NCBI RefSeq assembly: GCF_023566055.1
Contig: NZ_JALIQP010000003.1
Coordinates: 310,001 to 374,000, forward strand
DNA from: Halosolutus amylolyticus
GTDB taxonomy: Archaea; Halobacteriota; Halobacteria; Halobacteriales; Natrialbaceae
Direction of reading: 5' to 3'
DNA length: 64,000 bases
Part shown: positions 25,682 to 34,718 of the stretch, one piece after another
Position numbering within the stretch: position 1 is the first letter of the stretch
How the letters are laid out: every line of letters begins with the position of its first letter
Notes under the pieces: generated by a model
What the model saw: only the letters and a program-made list of their open reading frames with translations
The model's database searches: none
What the model was told of the DNA's origin: nothing
Program-made: the position numbers and the translations under genes

Positions 25682-26178
25682 TGACCTCTTCAAGCCGTTC
25701 TGCGACGTGGTAGGCCGTGACCTCTACATCTCGTCCATGTCTCACTCGTGGCTTCCTGCGGAGAGATCGGTTCTAACATCGTATGAGAGCAAACACAGCG
25801 GCGGGCAGATCAGGCAGTTCACAAATCTGCATGGCTGTGTCGTGTCAGGAAGATATCACACTGTCCCACCGGAGCGCAAGCGACGGTGGTGGATTCGGGG
25901 ATCTGTCATGTTACGCCGGTTGACGCGAGCACCCCGTAGGGAGCGCGAGCGTGCCCCGGGTTCAAATCCCGGTGAGTCCACTCAGAATTTTCCCGATCGA
26001 AATCTTCGACGGCGTCACGTCGCCGGTCCAGTTTTCCACGGTCCGTATGGCGATCGTCTTCCTGGGGCCGATCGCTGGGGTGATCATCGCACTGATTTGA
26101 ACACTCCGCTTGAAATGCCGTTTGCAGATGGTGGTACGAGACAGCGGTCCCTACATGTGCTCGTGACGCGTCTCGATT
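25682..26178. other. Right end of the integrated element and flank
   Basis: No well-supported gene. On the minus strand, 25665-25745 could encode a 26-residue peptide (from GTG: RHGRDVEVTAYHVAERLEEV), possibly a gene remnant. The attachment repeat is at 25953-25980. Chromosomal sequence resumes after it; a 17-codon frame at 26046 (MAIVFLGPIAGVIIALI) is hydrophobic but too short to claim. Confidence 0.4.
25953..25980 (+). repeat. Right attachment site (tRNA 3'-end copy)
   Basis: Copy of 24287-24314 with one mismatch; preceded by unrelated sequence, so it is not part of a second tRNA gene. Confidence 0.85.
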
Positions 26179-26937
26179 CTACTCTGCGACGGCTTCGTCA
26201 GCGACGAACGCATCGAGTACGTGGTCAGTGTCCCCGCTCCGGGACAGCACCGTCACGATGTCGTCCGGTTGGATGACGGTCGTTCCGTGGGGCGTCAGCA
26301 CGCGGTCGCCCCGCTCGATCGCGATGACCAGCGAGTCGTCGTCGAGGACGTCGTTTCGAACGGCTTCTTCGAGGGTCTGTTCGACGATCGGGGCGTCGGC
26401 TTCGACGGTCACGTCGACGACGTTCGCATCACCGGCGAGACTGATAACGTCCGTCGCCCTGGGCGTCGAAATCTCTTCGTCGGGTCCGAATGCGGTATAG
26501 GGGCTGTGAGTTTCGGACTCGACGAGCGTCTCGTCTTCGATCTCGATCCCCAGTCGCGAGAGGGCCCGTGCGATCCGCCTGAGGTGTTCCGTGTCTTCGC
26601 CGACGGCCAAAACGTGCAGGTTTCGGCGGCCGGTCATCAACTGGCGGACGTTGATGACTCCGGGGACGGTGCTGGCCTCCTGTGCGAGCGCGTTGCGTTC
26701 GGAGACGGGCGCGTTGCAGACGTAGAGGGTCGTCAAATGGCCCTCCGCCCGTTCGAAGTCGATCTCGGTGGTATAGCTTCGAATGATATCGTGGTCCTCG
26801 AGGTTGGCAATTCGATTTCGTATCGTTCCCGGCGAGACGTTGACCTGTTCGGCGATCGTCGGTGCGGAGGTGTTTCGGGCATCACGCATCAACTCGTAGA
26901 TGATGCGTCGATCGATCTCGTCGAGCCGATAATCCAT
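26179..26937 (-). CDS. Lrp/AsnC-family regulator with C-terminal TrkA-C (RCK_C) domain
   Basis: 252 residues in three parts. An AsnC-type HTH (about 1-60: LDEIDRRIIYELMRDARNTS, IAEQVNVSPGTIRNRIANLE) comes first. A ligand/oligomerisation domain follows (about 65-140: VPGVINVRQLMTGRRNLHVL). A TrkA-C domain is last (about 165-248: VDVTVEADAPIVEQTLEEAV, RGDRVLTPHGTTVIQPDDIV, TVLSRSGDTDHV). RCK_C domains in K+ channels and transporters bind small ligands such as c-di-AMP in bacteria. The gene is divergent from an amino-acid permease-UspA fusion over a 137-bp gap, so it probably controls that transporter in response to salt, K+ or nucleotide signals (inference). Confidence 0.9.
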   Translation of the reverse strand: MDYRLDEIDRRIIYELMRDARNTSAPTIAEQVNVSPGTIRNRIANLEDHDIIRSYTTEIDFERAEGHLTTLYVCNAPVSERNALAQEASTVPGVINVRQLMTGRRNLHVLAVGEDTEHLRRIARALSRLGIEIEDETLVESETHSPYTAFGPDEEISTPRATDVISLAGDANVVDVTVEADAPIVEQTLEEAVRNDVLDDDSLVIAIERGDRVLTPHGTTVIQPDDIVTVLSRSGDTDHVLDAFVADEAVAE

Positions 26938-27044
26938 GCCACTCGTATCGGTGTGCAGTCCTTTATATCGTTCCGAAAGAGCGAGTTGCGCAATACGTAA
27001 TTAACCGGACTGATTATTACTGATACAGCAATCCTACCGACGTT

Positions 27045-27052
27045 GTTATATG
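27045..27052 (+). promoter_or_regulatory. TATA box of the permease-UspA gene
   Basis: TTATATG centred about 27 nt before the ATG at 27075, consistent with a leaderless mRNA. The adjoining 26938-27044 interval is shared with the divergent Lrp-type gene and is where its operator would be expected. Confidence 0.5.
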
Positions 27053-27074
27053 TGCCCTGTCCGATTTTCCGGGT

Positions 27075-29351
27075 ATGAGCCACGGCGAGAGCAACGAGGA
27101 ACTCGCGAAGGACCTCGGTCTCATTTCGGCGATGACGATCGGGATCGGGACGATGATCGGTGCCGGCATCTTCGTCTTACCCGGCGTCGCCGCCAACGCG
27201 GCGGGACCGATCGTCGTCGTCTCGTTCGTCGTCGGCGGCCTGATCGCGATGGTGAACGCGCTGTCGGTCTCGGAACTCGGCACCGCGATGCCGAAAGCCG
27301 GCGGCGGCTACTACTACATCAACAAGTCGCTCGGGCCGATGTTCGGATCGATCGCCGGCATGGGCGACTGGATGGGGCTGGCATTCGCCTCCGCGTTCTA
27401 CTGCATCGGCTTCGGCCAGTATCTCGCCGTCTTCGTCCCGTTACCGGAAGTTGCGTTCCTCAGTCCGATTCAGGTCGGCGCGCTCATCGCAGGAGCGGTC
27501 TTCGTCGGCGTCAACTACATCGGAGCGAAGGAGACCGGCGGCGTCCAGACGATCATCGTGTTCACATTGCTCGCGATTCTCACCGCGTTTGCACTCGCCG
27601 GTTTCTCATCGTTCGACTACGCGACGCTGACCGACGAGGGCGGCCTCGCGCCGTTCGGGGCGGGCGCGATTCTACCAGCGACCGCGCTCGTGTTCGTCTC
27701 GTTCCTCGGCTACGCGAAGATCGCGACCGTCGCCGAAGAATTGAAGAATCCGGGCCGGAACCTCCCGATCGCTATCATCGGGAGCGTCGGAATCGTGACC
27801 GTCATCTACGCGATCCTCGTGACGACCATGCTCGGGGTCGTCTCGTGGCCCGAACTCAGCGAGGACGCGCCGGTCGCACAGGCCGCCGAGCTCGCGTTCC
27901 CGGCCTCGATCGGTCCCGTCGGGGGCGTCGCGGCCGTCGCCGCGGCGTTGATGACCGTCGGCGCACTGCTGGCGACGGCGTCGTCGGCCAACGCCTCGAT
28001 CCTCGCCTCGGCGCGTATCAACTTCGCGATGGGCCGCGACAAGATCGTCACCAACTGGCTCAACGAGATCCATCCGAACTTCGCGACGCCCTATCGATCG
28101 ATTCTGGTCACCGGCGCGCTCATCATCGCGTTCATTGCGTTCCTGGGGAGGGAGATCGAGGTGCTCGCGAAAGCCGCGAGCGTTCTCCACCTCATCGTCT
28201 ACGCGCTGATGAACGTCGGACTCATCGTGTTTCGGGAGGCTGACGTCCCGGAATACGATCCCGACTTCGAGGTCCCGTTCTATCCCGTCACGCCGATCCT
28301 CGGCGCGGTCCTCTCGCTCGGCCTCGTCGCGTTCATGGACGGCTACGAGATCGCGCTGTCGGCGGCCTTCGTTCTCGCGGCTGTACTCTGGTACTTCCTC
28401 TACGCCCGCGACAAAACGGTCCAGCAGGGCGTGCTCTCGGATTACATTCGCCACCGCGAGGAGGAGATGCCGGATCGCGTCGTCGAGGCCGCCGACGCAG
28501 TCGCGCCGAGCGGGACGGAGGGACCGACGATCATGGTCGCGCTGGCCAATCCGCGAACCGAACGCGCGCTCATCACGCTCGCCAGCGCGCTCGCCGAACA
28601 CGAGGGTGGTCGCGTACTCGCGACACATATCGTGACCGTCCCCGATCAGACGTCGCTCGCCGCCGCCGCCGAAAACAACGACCGGATCGATGCTGTCTCG
28701 GAGTCGCTTCTCGACGACGCCAAGGCGGACGCCGCGGCGTTCGACGTCCCGATCGAGACGAAGACGATCCTGTCCCATCGCGGTCTTGAAGAAGTGTACG
28801 ACGCGGCACAGACGAACGACGCGGACACGGTCGTGATGGGCTACGGCGGCACACGGTTTACCGGGGGTCGTGCGGAGAGTACGCTCGACGAACTGACCCA
28901 CGATCTGCCGTGTGACTTCCTCGTGCTGGATGCAACGGAGTTCGATCCGACCGATATCGTCGTCCCCACGGCCGGTGGGGCGTCGTCCGACCTCTCCGCG
29001 GAGGTCGCCCGCGCGCTCCACGACACGATCGACGCCGAGGTGACGTTGTTACACGTCGCCGAGGAGGGAGCGGAAGCGGAGGGACGGGAGTTCCTGCGCG
29101 ACTGGGCCAACGACCACCAGCTGTCGGACGCCGCGTTACACGTCGAGACCGGAGACGTCGAGCACGCGATCGAGCGCTTCGGTGCCGATCATGGGCTCGT
29201 CATCGTCGGTGCGACCGAGCGTGGACTCCTGTCGCGAATCGTCCGGGGGTCGCTCGCGTTCGACGTGATCGAAAAACTCGACACGCCTGTGCTGTTGGCC
29301 GAACGGCCGTCGTCGCGGTCGCTCCGCGATCGGGTTTTTGGCCGGCGCTGA
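27075..29351 (+). CDS. APC-family amino-acid permease fused to two UspA domains
   Basis: 758 residues. Residues 1 to about 440 form an APC-superfamily transporter with about 12 helices. TM1 has the unwound GIGTMIGAGIFVLPG motif, and SAREL-like positions follow (ALSVSELGTAMPKAGGGYYY). Two cytoplasmic UspA-like domains follow (about 475-610 and 620-745); the second keeps much of the nucleotide loop (GATERGLLSRIVRGS), while in the first it is diverged (GYGGTRFTGGRAES). Such fusions are common in haloarchaea and probably gate uptake by nucleotide or stress state. The substrate, likely an amino acid or other cationic or osmotic amine, is not determined. Confidence 0.93.
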   Translation: MSHGESNEELAKDLGLISAMTIGIGTMIGAGIFVLPGVAANAAGPIVVVSFVVGGLIAMVNALSVSELGTAMPKAGGGYYYINKSLGPMFGSIAGMGDWMGLAFASAFYCIGFGQYLAVFVPLPEVAFLSPIQVGALIAGAVFVGVNYIGAKETGGVQTIIVFTLLAILTAFALAGFSSFDYATLTDEGGLAPFGAGAILPATALVFVSFLGYAKIATVAEELKNPGRNLPIAIIGSVGIVTVIYAILVTTMLGVVSWPELSEDAPVAQAAELAFPASIGPVGGVAAVAAALMTVGALLATASSANASILASARINFAMGRDKIVTNWLNEIHPNFATPYRSILVTGALIIAFIAFLGREIEVLAKAASVLHLIVYALMNVGLIVFREADVPEYDPDFEVPFYPVTPILGAVLSLGLVAFMDGYEIALSAAFVLAAVLWYFLYARDKTVQQGVLSDYIRHREEEMPDRVVEAADAVAPSGTEGPTIMVALANPRTERALITLASALAEHEGGRVLATHIVTVPDQTSLAAAAENNDRIDAVSESLLDDAKADAAAFDVPIETKTILSHRGLEEVYDAAQTNDADTVVMGYGGTRFTGGRAESTLDELTHDLPCDFLVLDATEFDPTDIVVPTAGGASSDLSAEVARALHDTIDAEVTLLHVAEEGAEAEGREFLRDWANDHQLSDAALHVETGDVEHAIERFGADHGLVIVGATERGLLSRIVRGSLAFDVIEKLDTPVLLAERPSSRSLRDRVFGRR

Positions 29352-29383
29352 ACCGACGAGCGTATTCGATCGGTCGGCCCGGC

Positions 29384-29824
29384 TTACTCGTCTGTCTCCG
29401 TCCGCGGCAGTGCGATGACGGGCCGATCGGCCCTGGTAACGAGTTTGAGCGAGTGGTCACCGGACAGAAACTGCATGAGGCGGTTTCCACCGCGGGCACG
29501 GTACGCGACGGCGCTCGCGTCGACGTCGTCGGCAGCCTCGAAGATCGCCCCTACGACGTTCCGAGCGTAGGCAGTGTGATCGTCGGCGTCGGGAAACACC
29601 CTGCGGACGGCAGTGGACGATTCCGCAGCCAGCTCCTCGGACTGCTCGACAGGTGTTTTATCCGGGACGCCCTCGCCCTTTTCGACGACGTGCAGAGCCG
29701 TCACGTGGTCGGGATCGTACGGTTCGAGTGCCATCGCCGTCTTCTCGGCATCGGTCTCGTTCGCGACCGGAACGAGCACGTGAGCGAGAAGGTCGTCCTG
29801 GGAGGAATCGTGTCCACTACCCAT
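29384..29824 (-). CDS. UspA-like protein without a clear nucleotide loop
   Basis: 146 residues; start at 29824 (MGSGHDSSQDDLLAHVLVPV) chosen because the upstream extension is hydrophobic and unlike UspA. The fold pattern is UspA (HVLVPVANETDAEKTAMALE, VTALHVVEKGEG, LVTRADRPVIALP), but the ATP loop G-x2-G-x9-G-S/T is replaced by RARGGNRLMQFLSGDHS. Likely a non-ATP-binding Usp. Its stop is close to the convergent permease-UspA gene. Confidence 0.85.
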   Translation of the reverse strand: MGSGHDSSQDDLLAHVLVPVANETDAEKTAMALEPYDPDHVTALHVVEKGEGVPDKTPVEQSEELAAESSTAVRRVFPDADDHTAYARNVVGAIFEAADDVDASAVAYRARGGNRLMQFLSGDHSLKLVTRADRPVIALPRTETDE

Positions 29825-30100
29825 ACAACGAAAAAGGAAAACGAACCTCATATCGATTCGGTAGGACAGCCCAGACACCGCTCAGTATGAACTGCATACA
29901 CCGTCTGGTCTCCCTTCGTTACTGATTCCGCGTATACCGGTCTCGTCGACCCCGGTCAAGCCGGTTGTGACCCGACTCGGTGTCAACTCGTACCGCCTGC
30001 AAACCATCCCGCGTCCGTGATCCGTGGGACGCGAACCGATGCGTTCGTCTCGACGCCGACGTCCACCAGAGGTAAGCAGGTCGGAAGCGAACTCCGTCGC

Positions 30101-30979
30101 ATGGCTACGCGCATTCTCGTGGCGACCGACGGGAGCGACGCCGCGACGGTGGCGCTCGACCACGCGCTGGACGTCGCCGCCGATCGAGACGCGATCGTCC
30201 ACGTGCTCAACGTAGCGGATACGAACCGGCCGAGCCTCGCCCGACTCGGGACCGACGTGGTCGACGTGCTCGAGCAGGAGGGAGAAGAGATCGTCTCGGC
30301 GGCCGCCGATCGGGCCGACGAACGCGGCGTGACCGTCAGTACGCACGTCGTTCAGGGTGAACCGCGGGAGGCGATCGTCGACGCGATAGCGGAAACGGAG
30401 TTCGACCTCGTGGTCATGGGTGCCCACGGGCGGCGTGGACTGGGGGAGTACGTCCTCGGGAGCGTCACGGACTACGTCGTCAACAGGAGTCCGGTTCCGG
30501 TCCTGACGGTTCGGGCGGCCGAGGACGCGACGCAACCGTTCCCCTACGAAGACGTGGTCGTGCCGACCGACGGGAGCGTTCACGCGAGTGCGGCGGTGGA
30601 CCTGGGCGCGACGGTCGCCGCGCGACACGATGCGACGCTCCACCTGCTGTCAGTCGTGGACGAACTCCCGGAACTACCCGACGATCGAATGAGCCAGCTC
30701 TCGGAGCAGGTCACGGAGAACCTGCAGGAAATCCTCGACGAGGACGTCGACACCGTCAGGAGTGCGGGCGTCGAGGACGTCACGACCGCCATCGCGTCCG
30801 GGTCGGTACCCCGCGAGGTCACGTCCTACGTCGACGAGGAAGGGATCGATCTCGTGGTCATGGGAACGCACGGCCGGACCGGCATCGACCGTCACCTGCT
30901 CGGGAGCTTTACGGAACGAGTGATCCGCACGTCGCCGGTCCCGGTTCTCACGACGAGACGACTCGGGGAGATGGACTGA
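30101..30979 (+). CDS. Double universal stress protein (two UspA domains)
   Basis: 292 residues made of two UspA domains (about 1-142 and 148-285). Both keep the nucleotide loop: GAHGRRGLGEYVLGS and GTHGRTGIDRHLLGS (G-x2-G-x9-G-S). The N-terminus TRILVATDGSDAATVALDHA is the usual first strand. ATG at 30101 taken because upstream codons lack family sequence. It is divergent from the single UspA gene over 276 bp. Cytoplasmic stress protein; ATP binding predicted. Confidence 0.92.
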   Translation: MATRILVATDGSDAATVALDHALDVAADRDAIVHVLNVADTNRPSLARLGTDVVDVLEQEGEEIVSAAADRADERGVTVSTHVVQGEPREAIVDAIAETEFDLVVMGAHGRRGLGEYVLGSVTDYVVNRSPVPVLTVRAAEDATQPFPYEDVVVPTDGSVHASAAVDLGATVAARHDATLHLLSVVDELPELPDDRMSQLSEQVTENLQEILDEDVDTVRSAGVEDVTTAIASGSVPREVTSYVDEEGIDLVVMGTHGRTGIDRHLLGSFTERVIRTSPVPVLTTRRLGEMD

Positions 30980-31133
30980 GTTCCGGGCCCCGCTGATTCC
31001 ACGACCGACGCCGATCGGCCGCCGATTCGTGACGGTCCTCTCGGATCAGCTAGAAAAGACACTACTCGTTCCATTCAGAAACGGACACTAATGAATATCC
31101 AACTGGCTTCCCACAGTCGGGAGTGGCCGAACC

Positions 31134-32546
31134 GTGACTGACCGCTGGCGTGCGTCGCTCGCGCGCGGCCGATCGTCGATTTCGCGGAACCGACTCCGGG
31201 TCGCGTTCGCCGTCGTGATCCTCCTCTCGGCCGCCATGGTCGCGAGCGCGTCGACCGGTAATAGCCTCTCGACGGCCTCGGAGGCGGACGTGCCGGAGGC
31301 ACCGCCGACGGACAACCACACGGTCGTCACCGAATCGGGGCGTGCGGGGACGATCACCGCCTACGATCCCGACGGCGAGGTGCTCTACTACAACAACACG
31401 CGGACGAAGTACTTCGATGTCGACCCCGTCGAGGACGATCCGCTGACCGTCGAGTACGCGGCGACGGACACGATCCACACCGAGGGGCCGACCTGTTCCG
31501 ACCCGCCGTGTGCGCTGAACGTCATCGAGCGCGCCGACCTCGAGACCGGCGAGGTCGAGGTGCTCTACGAGCGCTACGACTACAAGGAACTCGCCGGCGA
31601 GTGGCACGACACCGATCGGATCAACGAAACGCACGTCGTCGTCGCAGACATCGTCGCGGACCAGGTGTTCGTCGTGAACACCGAGACGGAGATCGTCGAC
31701 TGGCTCTGGGACGCCCAGAGCGACTTCCCGGTCGAGGGCGGTGGGCCGTATCCCCGCGACTGGGCCCACATCAACGACGTCGAGTACATCGACGACGGTC
31801 AACACGAAGGGCGGATCATGGCCAGTCTGCGCAACCAGGACCAGGTCGTCTTCCTCGATCGAGAGGAGGGCCTGCTCGAGAACTGGACGCTCGGGAGCGA
31901 GGACGACTACGACGTCCAGTACGAACAGCACAACCCCGACTACATCCCCGAGAGCCAGGGCGGACCCGCCGTCGTCGTCGCCGACTCCGAGAACGGCCGC
32001 GTCCAGGAGTTCCAGCGCGAGGGCGGCGAGTGGACCCGCTCCTGGGAGTGGGAAGACGATCGGATCCAGTGGCCCCGCGACGCCGATCGACTCCCCAACG
32101 GGAACACGCTGATCACCGACACCCACGGCAATCGCGTCATCGAGGTCGACGAGTCCGGCGAAATCGTCTGGCAGGTCGAATCGACGCTCCCCTACGAGGC
32201 CGAACGCCTCGAGACGGGTCCCGAGAGCGAGGGTGGCCAGAGCGCGGCCGCGCTCGGACTCGAATCCCGGACCGCCGCCGACGGCGGAGGCGGCGGTGAC
32301 GGTGGAAGTACCCTCGGGATCAGTCCGCTCGGGTACGTCGGCGATCTCATCGAGTCGATCCTCCCACACCGGGTGTACAACGGCCTCCTCTTCGTGAGCC
32401 CGGTCTGGATGGGCCAGACCGAGTTCGCCGCGGTCGCGATCGCACTCCTGACGGGGCTAGCGTGGGTCGGCCTGGAGATCAGGTGGCGAGTCCGCGACGC
32501 CGGGATCAGGTTCCGGTTGCCCGTCTATCGGCGGAAGGACGAATAG
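31134..32546 (+). CDS. Arylsulfotransferase-like (ASST) surface protein
   Basis: 470 residues, GTG start. An N-terminal membrane helix (LRVAFAVVILLSAAMVASAS) and a C-terminal one (EFAAVAIALLTGLAWVGLEI) enclose a large extracellular beta-propeller-like domain. ASST-type repeats are visible: WEWEDDRIQWPRDADRLPNG then NTLITDTHGNRVIEVDESG, and DWAHINDVEYID. Several Asn-X-Thr sequons fit an exported glycoprotein. Bacterial ASSTs move sulfate between phenols without PAPS; in archaea the substrate is unknown, and a role in envelope sugar or lipid chemistry is inference from the neighbours. Confidence 0.85.
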   Translation: MTDRWRASLARGRSSISRNRLRVAFAVVILLSAAMVASASTGNSLSTASEADVPEAPPTDNHTVVTESGRAGTITAYDPDGEVLYYNNTRTKYFDVDPVEDDPLTVEYAATDTIHTEGPTCSDPPCALNVIERADLETGEVEVLYERYDYKELAGEWHDTDRINETHVVVADIVADQVFVVNTETEIVDWLWDAQSDFPVEGGGPYPRDWAHINDVEYIDDGQHEGRIMASLRNQDQVVFLDREEGLLENWTLGSEDDYDVQYEQHNPDYIPESQGGPAVVVADSENGRVQEFQREGGEWTRSWEWEDDRIQWPRDADRLPNGNTLITDTHGNRVIEVDESGEIVWQVESTLPYEAERLETGPESEGGQSAAALGLESRTAADGGGGGDGGSTLGISPLGYVGDLIESILPHRVYNGLLFVSPVWMGQTEFAAVAIALLTGLAWVGLEIRWRVRDAGIRFRLPVYRRKDE

Positions 32547-32673
32547 CCGATCCAGTCGACGGCGGATTCGTCGGCTACCGTTCGTCGGGAACGCCCCGCC
32601 CACTCCGGACGGGAATCGTCCATCGCGTACGTACCGACAGAACACTCATATCGAATCGTCTACTCACCCCTGT

Positions 32674-32892
32674 ATGGGCACGAACCCCGTCGAAGAGAAT
32701 TTCGTGACGCGATTTCTCCTCGGGTTCGCGGTGATCGTCGCGATGGCGATCGGCGGCCGAGCGGTGGCCGCGGCCTTCGTGTCCGCTGGGATTCCGTACG
32801 CGAACTGGCTCGGCGTCGCAGTCGGGGCGGTCCTCGTGTTCGCCGCGTTCACCGTACTGTACCGGCGCTACGATGCGTCGTACGGGGAGTAG
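32674..32892 (+). CDS. Small two-helix membrane protein
   Basis: 72 residues with two hydrophobic helices (FLLGFAVIVAMAIGGRAVAA and WLGVAVGAVLVFAAFTVLY) and a short RRYD-containing end. A CATATCG box about 26 nt before the ATG supports a leaderless start. Family unknown to me. Confidence 0.7.
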   Translation: MGTNPVEENFVTRFLLGFAVIVAMAIGGRAVAAAFVSAGIPYANWLGVAVGAVLVFAAFTVLYRRYDASYGE

Positions 32893-32996
32893 CGGCACCC
32901 GTCTCTGGATACCAACGTTCGGGGAGGCCAACTCCCGTCCGTCCCGCCGGCGGAGTCGCCCTCCGACGGCGACGGCTCTCGACGCTCGAGTGGCCC

Positions 32997-33518
32997 TCAG
33001 ACCACGAGGTAGCCGCCGAACAGGTACAGGCCCGCCAGGATCGACTGGAAGGACAGCGACCCCACCGCGGACAGCACGACGAACGCTCGGCCGTTCATCT
33101 CCGACAGTCCGGCGGGCACGGTGAGCAGTCCGCGAACGAACAGCATCGTGTTGCTCACGGGGACGGCGATGGGCCCCCACCGATCGAACCAGCCGTCGAA
33201 CCGCTCGAGTCGTGACTCAGTGATCGGGAACCAGCGCTTTTGCAGGACGTACTCGCGACCGGCCCGGCGGACGAGGTAGAACAGGAACACCTGACCGATC
33301 GTCGTGCCGACGACGGCGATGACGACGATCGAGGCTGCTTCCGGGACCGAGGATCCGATCAACGCCAGCGCGGCCGGCACGACGAGTTCGCTGGGCATAA
33401 ACCGGAGCATCATCGCTCCTTCGAGGATACAGATCCCGAACAGGACTGCGAACCCGACCTCCGACGTGAACATCGATTCGAGCCAGGACGGCGTGCCCTC
33501 GATCTGGAGCGGTTCCAT
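32997..33518 (-). CDS. DedA/VTT-domain membrane protein
   Basis: 173 residues. It has the DedA-type pattern: the hydrophobic entry GFAVLFGICILEGAMMLRFM, the re-entrant motif PSELVVPAALALIG, VGTTIGQVFLFYLVRRAGRE, and the conserved R-G arrangement MLFVRGLLTVPAGLSEMN. DedA proteins are proposed flippases or transporters that recycle lipid carriers such as undecaprenyl phosphate in bacteria. In this envelope-type neighbourhood a lipid-carrier role is attractive but not proven. Confidence 0.85.
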   Translation of the reverse strand: MEPLQIEGTPSWLESMFTSEVGFAVLFGICILEGAMMLRFMPSELVVPAALALIGSSVPEAASIVVIAVVGTTIGQVFLFYLVRRAGREYVLQKRWFPITESRLERFDGWFDRWGPIAVPVSNTMLFVRGLLTVPAGLSEMNGRAFVVLSAVGSLSFQSILAGLYLFGGYLVV

Positions 33519-33646
33519 CAGTTATTCGTACTCGATCCCGGACATAAGCGTTGCTGGTTCGTTACCGATTCCGAACGTGTTGGCGGATCCGGACTGGCAG
33601 GGGCCAGCCACAAGCTATGTTACGGTATCGGCCGAATGGCGGGTCG

Positions 33647-34099
33647 ATGGAGATCGGCCGAGCACTGTTCCTCGCGGGCGCGTTCGCCACCCACGCGTTC
33701 GTCGGCTACGCGCTGGTTCGCGCGTTCACCAGGGCCGATCCGCGGATCGGGGTCGTCCTCGGTCTCCTGCCGGACGTCGATTTTCTCTTTCCTGCGGGAA
33801 TGGGGTGGCCGTTCGTCCACCGCGGGATTACGCACACGCTCGTGTTCGCGCTGGCCGTCGCCGCCGGACTGTACGTGCTCCGCCGGGATCGATCGATCGC
33901 GCTCGCCGCCGGACTGGCGATCGGTTCACACCTCGCGATCGACTCGCTCTCGCCGAAGGGGGTCGTCCTGTGCTACCCGATCGAGGCGACCTGGAGCCCC
34001 GGACTCGCGGTTCACGGGCCGACTGCGACGGCCCTGCTCTGGACAGCCATGATTGGACTCCTGGTGTGGCGGACGGAGGGGCGGTCGCCGGTCAGATAA
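33647..34099 (+). CDS. Membrane-bound metal-dependent hydrolase (YdjM/DUF457-like), paralogue 1
   Basis: 150 residues, about four membrane helices. The putative metal ligands are in order: THAFVG, LLPDVDFL, HRGITHTL and GSHLAIDSLSPKGV. These are the His/Asp positions of the YdjM-type family of predicted membrane hydrolases. ATG at 33647 chosen; an ATG at 33617 would add ten unlike residues. A second family member lies on the opposite strand at 34136-34654. Confidence 0.85.
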   Translation: MEIGRALFLAGAFATHAFVGYALVRAFTRADPRIGVVLGLLPDVDFLFPAGMGWPFVHRGITHTLVFALAVAAGLYVLRRDRSIALAAGLAIGSHLAIDSLSPKGVVLCYPIEATWSPGLAVHGPTATALLWTAMIGLLVWRTEGRSPVR

Positions 34100-34135
34100 C
34101 GGTCCCCGCGAGACGGGATCGGGTCGGTCCGGTCG

Positions 34136-34654
34136 TCATCCCGACGGGGCGACCCAGAGAAGCGACACGATCGTCAGCCCCAGTGACGCGAGCAACGCGC
34201 CGGTGCCGACGAGAAAGACGGCGCGGTTGATTCGACCGTTCTTCGATTTGAACAGGTCGAACGTGACGTGCGCTCGCGAGAGGGGTTCGAGGGGGCTGAT
34301 CCCCATCGGGGTCACGATGTCGCCCGCCAGGTGAGCGACGATTCCGCAGGTGCCAACGACGAACCCGAACGTGAAGCCCAGGCCGGAACTGACGCCGAAG
34401 CGGGGACTCGCGCCGACGAGAAGGGCCGTCGCGCCGCCGACGACCAGCCCGGTCACGATGGCGAACCAGACGGTGTGGGTCGGACCCCGGTGGTCGATCC
34501 GATCGATGACTTCGTCGATGTCGGGGACGGTGGCCGTGCTAACCGCGAGGAGCGCTCCCCAGACGGCGAGTGCGAGCGACCACCTGTCGGTCACGATCGG
34601 TACGACGGGTGCGTAGAGCAGGGCATTGAATCCGGCGTGGCCTCCCCGGTACAT
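34136..34654 (-). CDS. Membrane-bound metal-dependent hydrolase (YdjM/DUF457-like), paralogue 2
   Basis: 172 residues with about five hydrophobic helices. The family signature is better preserved than in paralogue 1: GHAGFNALLYAPV, VPDIDEVIDRIDHRGPTHTV and VAHLAGDIVTPMGISPLEPL. The predicted active site faces the membrane. Convergent with paralogue 1, stops 37 nt apart; the pair suggests an ancient duplication and related roles. Substrate unknown. Confidence 0.88.
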   Translation of the reverse strand: MYRGGHAGFNALLYAPVVPIVTDRWSLALAVWGALLAVSTATVPDIDEVIDRIDHRGPTHTVWFAIVTGLVVGGATALLVGASPRFGVSSGLGFTFGFVVGTCGIVAHLAGDIVTPMGISPLEPLSRAHVTFDLFKSKNGRINRAVFLVGTGALLASLGLTIVSLLWVAPSG

Positions 34655-34718
34655 CGCGGACGGTTACCGTCCCTCGGGCCTCGGACGGCTTAACCGCTCG
34701 GATGCGAGTCGTCTCGGC

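Larger units (their letters stand above)
24287..25980. mobile_element. Remnant of a tRNA-Ala-integrated element
   Basis: The 3' 28 nt of the tRNA gene (GCCCCGGGTTCAAATCCCGG then an eight-base end, 24287-24314) recur at 25953-25980 with one change (C24307 to T25973). The 1.64 kb between is visibly A/T-richer than the chromosome and has codon use unlike its neighbours. It holds a broken frame, an unknown 95-residue protein, a tiny overlapping ORF and a LAGLIDADG-like protein. No integrase or replication gene remains, so this is a deletion derivative or a non-autonomous passenger. Confidence 0.85.

Noticed and set aside
25934-25980. Second tRNA gene
   Set aside because: Only the T arm and acceptor 3' half are present; D arm, anticodon arm and 5' acceptor strand are missing, so it is an attachment-site copy.
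26046-26099. 17-codon hydrophobic ORF
   Set aside because: Too short and without ribosome-binding or homology support.
27013-27034. Possible fourth copy of the palindromic element (TACAGCAATCC)
   Set aside because: Only one 11-base half is present; no matching left end or inner stem is visible, so chance or an old remnant cannot be told apart.
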